Made by a program: the position numbers and the translations under genes. From positions 992,001 to 1,056,000 of the forward strand of contig NZ_CP066171.1 of the NCBI RefSeq assembly GCF_028867705.1: a stretch of 64,000 nt of DNA, read 5' to 3'. The notes under the pieces are model-generated. The model saw nothing but the letters and a program-made list of their open reading frames with translations. It did no database searches and was not told the origin of the DNA. Of this stretch, positions 57,782 through 64,000 are shown piece after piece. Position 1 is the stretch's first letter; each line of letters starts with the position of its first letter. The DNA comes from Thermoleophilum album. Its GTDB lineage: Bacteria > Actinomycetota > Thermoleophilia > Solirubrobacterales > Thermoleophilaceae.

Positions 57782-58857
57782 GCTGGTTGCTCGCTTTCGG
57801 CGGGTTCGCGGCGCTGATCCTCATACACGAGTTCGGCCATTTCGCCGCGGCGAAGCTCACCGGAATGCGCGTCGAGCGCTTCTCGCTCTTTTTCCCGCCG
57901 ACGATCGCCCGCGTTCGCCGCGGCGAAACCGAGTACGCGATCGGCCTGGTGCCGCTCGGCGGCTACGTGAAGATCACAGGAATGAACCCCGAAGAGGAGC
58001 TTCCCGCCGAGGTGCGGTCGCGCGCGTATTTCGCCCAACCGGTGTGGAAACGTGTCGTGGTGATCCTCGCCGGCCCGGCGATGAACCTGCTGCTGGCGTT
58101 CGTGCTGATGCTGGCGTTCTTTTGGTTTCTCGGGCCGCGCGAGCCCGCACGAACGGTCGCGGCCGTCGAGCGCGACTACCCGGCGGCGCGCGAGCTGCGT
58201 CCAGGCGACGAGATCGTCGCCGTCGACGGGCGACGCGGGGGTGCCGCGGAGCTTGCCGAGCAGCTTCAGACGCACCGCTGCCCCGGTGTGCTGCGCCCCG
58301 GCTGCCGCGCCGCGACACCGGCGCGGGTGACCGTCCGCCGCGGCGAGCGCACCTTCGAGATCGCGCTACGCCCCCTCTACGACGAACAGGCGCGGCGCAT
58401 GCGGCTCGGTTTCCGCTTCAGCCCCGACGGACCGCGCCGCAGTTTGCCGTTCGCTGACAGCGCTAAGACGGCGGCGAGCAACTTCTGGTTTGTAGCTCGC
58501 GAAACCGCACTGTTGCCGCTGCGCCTGCTCGACGCCGAAAAGCGGCGCGAGATCAGCGGCGTCGTCGGCGGTTACGAGGTCACACGGCGCACAATCGTCG
58601 TCGACGCCGCCGACGCGATCCCCATCATCGCCGTGATCTCGCTGTCGCTCGCGATCGTCAACCTGTTCCCGTTCTTGCCGCTCGACGGCGGTCACATCTT
58701 CTGGGCGCTCGTCGAGAAGGTGCGGCGCAAGCCGGTGCGCGCGGCCGTCATGGAGCGGTCGGGCGCGATCGGTTTCGCGCTCGTACTGATGCTGTTCTTG
58801 ATTGGCCTCACTAACGACATCGGTCGCCTCACCAACGAGGGCTTCCGGGTCCGCTAG
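57778..58857 (+). CDS. rseP: Site-2 zinc metalloprotease (RseP/M50 family)
   Basis: The 359-residue intramembrane protease has the zinc motif HEFGH (ALILIHEFGHFAAAKLTGMR), GLVPLGGYVKITGM and a third metal ligand in NLFPFLPLDGGHIFW, with three or four transmembrane segments. One PDZ domain lies between (about residues 130-210; RPGDEIVAVDGR). It cleaves membrane-bound regulatory proteins and leftover signal peptides. GTG 57778 overlaps dxr. The PDZ region contains an unusual Cys-bearing insert (HRCPGVLRPGCRA). Confidence 0.94.
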   Translation: MSWLLAFGGFAALILIHEFGHFAAAKLTGMRVERFSLFFPPTIARVRRGETEYAIGLVPLGGYVKITGMNPEEELPAEVRSRAYFAQPVWKRVVVILAGPAMNLLLAFVLMLAFFWFLGPREPARTVAAVERDYPAARELRPGDEIVAVDGRRGGAAELAEQLQTHRCPGVLRPGCRAATPARVTVRRGERTFEIALRPLYDEQARRMRLGFRFSPDGPRRSLPFADSAKTAASNFWFVARETALLPLRLLDAEKRREISGVVGGYEVTRRTIVVDAADAIPIIAVISLSLAIVNLFPFLPLDGGHIFWALVEKVRRKPVRAAVMERSGAIGFALVLMLFLIGLTNDIGRLTNEGFRVR

Positions 58858-58958
58858 CGCCACTCGCGCTCGCCGCGATTGCCCGGGAGATCCCGGTCGA
58901 CGCTCTCTTGACAGTGCGTTAGAGTCGCCTGCGAGGGTTTCGGAGGAGGGGGAGAACA

Positions 58959-60815
58959 GTGACTATCGAGACGCGTGCTGAACGGCCAACTGAGCGGCCG
59001 CCGGCTCTCGACGCCCAAACCGCCTGCGAGGCGTTCCAGATCACTGTCCAAAAGATGGGTGACGCGCCCGCGCTTCGCACCAAGGGCGGCGAGACGGTCT
59101 ACACGTGGAGCGAGTACGCGCAGCGGGTGCGCGAGGTCGCGGCCGGTCTTGCGGGACTCGGGCTCGAGCGCGGACGAACGATCGCTCTGATGCTCAGCAA
59201 CCGCCCCGAGTTCCACATCGTCGATGCCGCGGCGATGCACTTGGGCGCGACCCCGCACTCGATCTACAACACGTCGTCGCCGGAACAGATCGCCTACCAG
59301 GTGGCCGACGCGGAGTCGCCGGTGATCGTCTGCGAGCGCGCCTTCCTCGACCGGATCCGCGCGGCGGTGCGCGAGTTGCCGACAGTGGAGCACATCGTCG
59401 TGGTCGACGATCCCGCTGCCGATGGTTGCCTGTCCCTCGACGACGTCGTCGAGCGCGCGCCGGCCGGCTTCGATTTCGACGCCACCTGGCGGTCGGTTCG
59501 ACCCGACGACGTTCTCACCTTGATCTACACCTCCGGCACGACCGGCCCGCCGAAGGGTGTCGAGCTCACCCACGCCAACCTCTGCGCGGGCGCGCGTGCC
59601 TACGACGAGGTCCTACGCTTCCCGCTCGGCGGCAGGGTCGTTTCCTATTTGCCGATGGCGCACATCGCCGAGCGCGCCGTGAGCCACTACCTGCCGATGC
59701 TCTGTGGCTTCTCCGCGACCTCGTGCCCCGACCCGCGCGAGGTGATCTCGTACCTCCCCGAAGTGCGCCCGTCGTGGTTCTTCGCGCCGCCGCGGGTGTG
59801 GGAGAAGCTGCGTGCCGGGCTCGAAGCGATGGTCGCGAACCTACCCGACGAGCGTCGCCGCCCGCTCGAGCGAGCGCTCCAGGTCGGTCTCGAGCGCACT
59901 CGTGCCGAGCAGGCGGCGTTCCGTGGCGAGGGTCCCGGTCCCGACGACCGCTTGCTCGCGGAATGGCGACAGGTCGACGCCGAGATCCTTGCCGGCGCAC
60001 GGGCGATGCTCGGCATGAACGAGCTCGTGATGTGCAACGTCGGCGCGGCGCCGTGTCCGCCCGAGGTGATCGAGTTCTTCCACGCGCTCGGGATTCCGCT
60101 CGCCGAGCTGTGGGGGATGTCGGAGACGGCGGGCGCCGGCACCTGCAATCCGCCCGAGCGGATCAAGATCGGCACGGTCGGGCCGCCGCTGCCCGGTGCC
60201 GAGATCGAGCTCGACAGCGACGGCGAGATCCTGATCCGCGCCCCGTTCGTCATGCGCGGCTACCGCAACAAGCCGGACAAGACGCGGGAAGCGTTCACCG
60301 AGGACGGCTTTCTGCGGACCGGCGACGTCGGCGAGTTCGACGACGACGGCTACCTGCGCATCATCGATCGCAAGAAGGAGCTGATCATCAACGCCGCTGG
60401 CAAAAACATGTCGCCGGCGAACATCGAGGCGCGGCTGAAGACGGCCGGTCCGCTGATCGGCCAAGCGGCGGTGATCGGCGATCGGCGCCCCTACAACGTG
60501 GCGCTGTTGACCCTCGATCCCGACGGCCTCCTGGTGTTCGTGCAGCAGCACGGCCTTGACGCCGAAGAGCCGTCAGCCCTTGCCAAGCACCCACTGGTGC
60601 TCGAGCAGGTGCGTCGCGAGGTGGCGCTGGCGAACGGCAAGCTCGCCAGGGTCGAACAGATCAAGCGCTTCGCGCTGCTGACCGAGCCGTGGGAGCCGGG
60701 CGGCGACGAGCTCACGCCGACGATGAAGCTCAAGCGGAAGCCGATCAACGAAAAGTACGCCGCCGTGATCGAAGAGCTGTACGCCGGCGGCGGCGAGGAA
60801 CCGCTCGCCGAGTGA
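58959..60815 (+). CDS. Long-chain acyl-CoA synthetase (AMP-binding, FadD15-like)
   Basis: The 618-residue adenylate-forming enzyme activates fatty acids to acyl-CoA. The P-loop-like YTSGTTGPPKGVELTH, SYLPMAHIAERAVSHYLPML, LAELWGMSETAGAGTCNPPE, the hinge GDVGEFDDDGYLRIIDRKKE and the catalytic Lys region TPTMKLKRKPINEKY are all present. GTG 58959 is preceded by GGAGGAGGGGGAG. It has its own 101-base upstream gap and interrupts the usual rseP-ispG neighbourhood. Substrate chain length is not determined by sequence. Confidence 0.92.
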   Translation: MTIETRAERPTERPPALDAQTACEAFQITVQKMGDAPALRTKGGETVYTWSEYAQRVREVAAGLAGLGLERGRTIALMLSNRPEFHIVDAAAMHLGATPHSIYNTSSPEQIAYQVADAESPVIVCERAFLDRIRAAVRELPTVEHIVVVDDPAADGCLSLDDVVERAPAGFDFDATWRSVRPDDVLTLIYTSGTTGPPKGVELTHANLCAGARAYDEVLRFPLGGRVVSYLPMAHIAERAVSHYLPMLCGFSATSCPDPREVISYLPEVRPSWFFAPPRVWEKLRAGLEAMVANLPDERRRPLERALQVGLERTRAEQAAFRGEGPGPDDRLLAEWRQVDAEILAGARAMLGMNELVMCNVGAAPCPPEVIEFFHALGIPLAELWGMSETAGAGTCNPPERIKIGTVGPPLPGAEIELDSDGEILIRAPFVMRGYRNKPDKTREAFTEDGFLRTGDVGEFDDDGYLRIIDRKKELIINAAGKNMSPANIEARLKTAGPLIGQAAVIGDRRPYNVALLTLDPDGLLVFVQQHGLDAEEPSALAKHPLVLEQVRREVALANGKLARVEQIKRFALLTEPWEPGGDELTPTMKLKRKPINEKYAAVIEELYAGGGEEPLAE

Positions 60816-60899
60816 TCGACCGCTGAGGGCCGTCGCAGCCTGCGGAGACCCGCTGCGGCCCAACGGCGGGCGGGGGGCGGTGCGCTCGGGCCCGTCAAC

Positions 60900-60905
60900 T
60901 ACCAT
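60900..60905 (+). promoter_or_regulatory. Possible -10 element of ispG (TACCAT)
   Basis: TACCAT ends 8 bases before GTG 60914 and no ribosome site is visible, which fits a leaderless transcript. The hexamer is weak evidence alone. An imperfect GC hairpin after the ligase gene (about 60828-60861) may separate the two units. Confidence 0.3.
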
Positions 60906-60913
60906 GGCGGGAC

Positions 60914-62242
60914 GTGGCGTCGAAGCGGCAGATCAAGGTCGGTGGCGTGCCGATCGGTGGCGGCGCACCGGTCGCCGTCCAGTCGATGACTAAAACCGAG
61001 ACGGCTGACGTCGAGGCGACGCTAGCCCAGATCCAGCGCATTGCCGACGCCGGCGCCGATCTGGTGCGCGTCGCGGTGCCGCGCGACAAGGACGTGCAGG
61101 CGTTGCGCGAGCTGGTCAGGCGCTCGCCGATCCCGATCGTCGCCGACATCCACTTCAACCACACGCTCGCCCTCAAAGCGATCGATGCCGGCGCGCACTG
61201 CGTGCGCATCAATCCCGGCAACATCGGCGGCCGCGACAAACTCGGCGAGGTGGTCGAGAAGGCGCGCGCTGCGGGTGTGCCGATGCGCATCGGCGTGAAC
61301 TCCGGGTCGCTGCCCAAGCACCTGCACGAGCTCGAGCGCGAGAACCCTGTCGAGGCGCTCGTGCGTGCCGCCGTCGAGGCAGTAGAGCTCGTCGAATCGC
61401 TCGACTTCCACGACTTCAAGGTGTCGGTGAAGTCGACAAGCGTGCCCGACACGATCGCCGCCAACCGCCTGCTCGCCGAGCGGGTCGATTACCCGCTGCA
61501 CATCGGCATCACCGAGGCCGGGACGAAATGGTCGGGCTCGATCCGGTCGGCCGTCGGGCTCGGGACGCTGCTCGCCGACGGGATCGGCGACACCATCCGC
61601 ATCTCGCTGTCGACCTTCCACGCGGAAGAGGAGGTAAAGGTCGCGTGGGAGATTCTGCGGGCTCTCAAGCTGCGCGCGCGCGGCCCGGTGTTGATCGCCT
61701 GTCCGACCTGCGGGCGCCTGCAGTTCGATATGGACACCGTCGTCGCCGAGATCGAGGAGCGGCTACAGCACTACACGGAACCGATCGAGGTAGCGGTGCT
61801 CGGCTGTGCGGTGAACGGTCTCGGGGAGGCCGCCCACGCCGATTTCGGCATCACCGGGGCGCGCAACGAGGGTCTGATCTTCGCTCACGGCAAGCCGCTG
61901 CGAAAGGTCCCGCAGGAGCGGCTAGTCGACGAGCTCTTCCGCGTGATCGACGCTTCGCTCGCGGCGGGACGCACGGTCTTCGACGAGCGCGAGGCGGCCG
62001 AGGGCGCCGCCTGGCTGCGCAAGATCGAGGAGGAGAACGCTGGCGATCTCACGCCTGAGCGGCTCGCGGCGCTCGAGGCGGCAGCAGCTGCCGAGCAGGC
62101 GCTCGCCGAGGCGACACCGCTGCCAGTGGCGGGGCAAGCAGCTGCGCAACCCCGTCGCATTGAAGTCGGCGGCGGCGAGCGTGACGCCGTGCCCGCGCGC
62201 GAACGCGTCGCCGGCAGGCGTTTCGCCCGCGTCCGGGAGTAG
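60914..62242 (+). CDS. ispG: (E)-4-hydroxy-3-methylbut-2-enyl-diphosphate synthase IspG
   Basis: IspG is the iron-sulfur enzyme that makes HMBPP in the MEP pathway. The 442-residue protein has VAVQSMTKTETADVEATLAQ, IPIVADIHFNHTLAL, CVRINPGNIGG, HIGITEAGTKWSGSIRSAVG and the cluster ligands CPTCGRLQFD and VLGCAVNGLGEA. About 55 Ala-rich residues extend the C-terminus past the usual end. GTG 60914 is chosen; ATG 60903 is out of frame. It completes dxr-ispG as a local MEP pair. Confidence 0.96.
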   Translation: MASKRQIKVGGVPIGGGAPVAVQSMTKTETADVEATLAQIQRIADAGADLVRVAVPRDKDVQALRELVRRSPIPIVADIHFNHTLALKAIDAGAHCVRINPGNIGGRDKLGEVVEKARAAGVPMRIGVNSGSLPKHLHELERENPVEALVRAAVEAVELVESLDFHDFKVSVKSTSVPDTIAANRLLAERVDYPLHIGITEAGTKWSGSIRSAVGLGTLLADGIGDTIRISLSTFHAEEEVKVAWEILRALKLRARGPVLIACPTCGRLQFDMDTVVAEIEERLQHYTEPIEVAVLGCAVNGLGEAAHADFGITGARNEGLIFAHGKPLRKVPQERLVDELFRVIDASLAAGRTVFDEREAAEGAAWLRKIEEENAGDLTPERLAALEAAAAAEQALAEATPLPVAGQAAAQPRRIEVGGGERDAVPARERVAGRRFARVRE

Positions 62243-62256
62243 CGCGCTCCGGCAGG

Positions 62257-62279
62257 TGCCACCCGCCCGGCCGGTGGCA
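62257..62279. terminator. Hairpin between ispG and proS
   Basis: TGCCACC (62257-62263) pairs with GGTGGCA (62273-62279) around a GC-rich loop that may extend the stem. It lies 15 bases after the ispG stop and before the proS promoter candidate. There is no T-run; terminator function is inferred. Confidence 0.45.
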
Positions 62280-62303
62280 GCCGCTTCGGCCCCGGGACAG
62301 GAA

Positions 62304-62309
62304 TAGACT
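62304..62309 (+). promoter_or_regulatory. Possible -10 element of proS (TAGACT)
   Basis: TAGACT ends 12 bases before the proS ATG, identical to the hexamer before dxr. A transcript from here would have a leader of about 5 bases. No convincing -35 is seen. Confidence 0.35.
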
Positions 62310-62321
62310 CCGCGCTCCGGC

Positions 62322-64000
62322 ATGGCGCGACTGTCGTCCTTTTTCCTGCCGACGCTGCGTGAGGACCCCGCCGACGCCGAATCGGTGTCGCACCGGCTGG
62401 TTGTGCGCGCCGGCCTCGCTCGTCAGCTCGGTGCCGGTCTTTGGACCTCTCTGCCGGCGCTGTGGCGCGCCCACCGCCGCTGCGAGCAGATCATCCGTGA
62501 GGAGATGGATGCGATCGGCGCCCAGGAGATGTTGATGCCGTTGATCCAGCCGATCGAGCTGTGGCAGCGCACTGGTCGCGCCCAGATCGAGGAGCTCTTC
62601 AAGCTGCGCGACCGGCGCGAGGCGGAGCTAGTTCTGGCGATGACGCACGAAGAGGCCGTTACCTGGCACGTGGCGCGCGAGGTGCGCTCCTACCGCCAGC
62701 TGCCGTTGATCCTCTACCAGTTCCAGCTGAAGGCTCGCGACGAGCCCCGCCCGCGCGCGGGGCTTCTGCGCGTGCGCGAGTTCGTGATGAAGGACGCCTA
62801 CAGCTTCGATCGCGACGCTGAGGGGCTCGAGCGCTCCTACGAGCTCCACCGCGGCGCCTACGCGCGCATCTTCGACCGCGCCGGCCTCGAGTGGTACGAA
62901 GTCGAGTCGGATGTGGGGATGATGGGCGGTTCGGGTGCGCACGAGTACATGGCGCCGTGCCCAGCGGGCGAGAACGAGATCGCGCTCTCCGATGCCGGCT
63001 ACGCCGCGAACGTCGAGATCGCGCGCGGCACGCCACGAGCGCCCGGCGACCTGCCCGCACCCCGTGAGCGACCCGAGAAGGTCCACACCCCTGGCCAGCG
63101 GACGATTGAGGAAGTTGCGGCGTTTCTCGCAGTTCCTCCCGCCGCACTCGTTAAAGCGCTGCCGGTGCGCACCGAGTCGGGCCGTGTGCTTGTCGCGCTC
63201 GTGCGCGGCGACCACCGTCTCAACGAGGTGAAACTGCGCAACCACCTCGGCGAGCAGGTGCGCCAGCTCACCGCCGAAGAGATCGAGCGTGAGCTGCATG
63301 TGCCGCCGGGCTACATCGGCCCGGTCGGACTTGGCTGTGCGCTCGTCGCCGACGAGGCGCTGCGCGGCCTGCGCGGGCTCGTGACCGGCGCCAACGAAGC
63401 CGACGCCCACCTGGTTGGGGTCGAGCCCGGGCGCGACTTCGATTGCGAGTGGGCGGACATCCGTCGTGTCGAGGCCGGCGACCGCTGTCCGCGTGGCGGC
63501 ACGATTCGTATCGAAGCGGCGATCGAGGTGGGCAACATCTTCAAGCTCGGCACGCGCTACTCCGAGCCGCTCGGCGCGACCTTCCTCGACGAACAGGGCC
63601 GAGAACGTCCGATCGTGATGGGCTCGTACGGCATCGGCCCGGCGCGCGTCGTCGCTGCCGCGATCGAGCAGCGCTCCGACGAGGCCGGCATCGTCTGGCC
63701 CACAGCTCTCGCCCCCTTCGATCTCCACATCGTCGCGCTCGGTCGTCCCGGCGAACGCGCTCGCCAGGTCGCCGACCGCCTCTACGTCGAGCTGCGCGCG
63801 CGGGGATTGAGCGCCCTCTACGACGATCGCGACACGGCCACGCCGGGCGAGAAGTTCAACGACGCCGACCTGCTCGGTCTGCCGTGGCGGGTCACGGTCG
63901 GTCGCAAAGGCGTGGAGCAGGGCGTAATCGATCTGCGCAGTCGCGACGGCGAGACCGCGCGCCAGATCGCGATCGAACGTGCCGCCGACGAGCTCGCCGA
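62322..64000 (+). CDS. proS: Prolyl-tRNA synthetase, bacterial type (3' end outside window)
   Basis: ProRS charges tRNA-Pro. ATG 62322 starts ARLSSFFLPTLREDPADAES after the Met, and the frame stays open to the window end (559 codons of a usual 570 or so). Class II motif 1 (MLMPLIQPIELWQRTGR), motif 2 (LLRVREFVMKDAYSF) and VMGSYGIGPARVVAAAIEQ (motif 3 area) are present. The YbaK-like editing insertion, typical of the bacterial type, lies at about residues 240-400 (VALVRGDHRLNEVKLRNHL, GPVGLGCALVADEAL). No ribosome site is evident. Confidence 0.95.
   Translation, partial: MARLSSFFLPTLREDPADAESVSHRLVVRAGLARQLGAGLWTSLPALWRAHRRCEQIIREEMDAIGAQEMLMPLIQPIELWQRTGRAQIEELFKLRDRREAELVLAMTHEEAVTWHVAREVRSYRQLPLILYQFQLKARDEPRPRAGLLRVREFVMKDAYSFDRDAEGLERSYELHRGAYARIFDRAGLEWYEVESDVGMMGGSGAHEYMAPCPAGENEIALSDAGYAANVEIARGTPRAPGDLPAPRERPEKVHTPGQRTIEEVAAFLAVPPAALVKALPVRTESGRVLVALVRGDHRLNEVKLRNHLGEQVRQLTAEEIERELHVPPGYIGPVGLGCALVADEALRGLRGLVTGANEADAHLVGVEPGRDFDCEWADIRRVEAGDRCPRGGTIRIEAAIEVGNIFKLGTRYSEPLGATFLDEQGRERPIVMGSYGIGPARVVAAAIEQRSDEAGIVWPTALAPFDLHIVALGRPGERARQVADRLYVELRARGLSALYDDRDTATPGEKFNDADLLGLPWRVTVGRKGVEQGVIDLRSRDGETARQIAIERAADELA

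Noticed and set aside
58908-58913. TTGACA hexamer before the acyl-CoA ligase as a -35 element
   Set aside because: No -10 lies 16-19 bases downstream; the nearby TAGAGT (58920) is only 6 bases away, so a promoter here is not supported.
1-64000. tRNA or rRNA genes, CRISPR arrays, insertion sequences, prophage or att sites
   Set aside because: None was recognised by eye: no tRNA T-loop motif in a cloverleaf context, no regularly spaced repeats, no transposase or integrase. A covariance-model scan would be needed to exclude a missed tRNA.

Overview
The window is high-GC bacterial DNA with GTG starts, 4-bp GTGA/ATGA overlaps and almost no spacer sequence. Gene content points to a motile, monoderm, actinobacterial-type organism. 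It has sepF with a yggS/yggT neighbourhood, a FliW/CsrA flagellin switch as in Gram-positives, a dxr-rseP-ispG-proS block, and no flgH, flgI or flgA (outer rings) in an otherwise near-complete flagellar locus. A deep-branching Actinomycetota lineage such as Thermoleophilia fits best. This is inference from gene content and was not tested by a search.

Layout. 1-9083: end of a histidine operon (hisH partial, hisA, hisF), a CCA-adding-type nucleotidyltransferase, pgeF, yggS, a reverse-strand alpha/beta hydrolase, then sepF, proC, yggT, lspA and an rluD-type gene. 9092-14582 (minus strand): flgG, rod-binding protein, a flgN-like gene, flgK, flgL, fliW, csrA and flagellin 1. 14742-19209: a secreted S15-type hydrolase, flgF (minus), a second fliK-like/flhB-like pair, and a lone FliA/WhiG-type sigma factor (minus). 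19479-24658: a TPR glycosyltransferase, flaG, fliD, fliS and a small helical protein. 24719-46209: one long plus-strand run holding rod, MS-ring, switch, ATPase, hook, motor and export-gate genes, ending in an flhF-like gene. 46219-50251: PilZ/YcgR-like protein, a small membrane protein, a small charged protein, a second glycosyltransferase, flagellin 2 with a strong terminator, and a CHAP-domain hydrolase. 50431-64000: rpsB, tsf, pyrH, frr, uppS, cdsA, an ABC-class ATPase, dxr, rseP, an acyl-CoA ligase, ispG and proS (partial).

The main new observation is a shared promoter architecture. Twelve sites have the form CTCAAGN-N13-GSCGATTA, usually followed by CCGGG, always with the same 13-base spacer between heptamer and octamer. 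They precede essentially every flagellar transcription unit on both strands, including rod and export genes, both glycosyltransferase/flagellin units and the CHAP gene. They match the known sigma-28 class (TAAA-N15-GCCGATAA), and the window's own sigma factor is the obvious reader. In several cases the start codon lies only 6-9 bases after the -10 box, implying leaderless mRNAs.

The motility system also seems rewired. FliM has no N-terminal CheY-binding peptide, and the reading frame upstream is closed by a stop. No che or mcp gene is present. The FlhF homologue has lost the Walker-A lysine and other GTPase motifs, and there is no flhG. No flgM is seen. A PilZ/YcgR-type protein sits directly after flhF. 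The flagellin 2 leader carries a textbook CsrA hairpin (AGGGA loop), tying fliW and csrA on the other strand to flagellin synthesis. No tRNA, rRNA, CRISPR array or insertion sequence was recognised.
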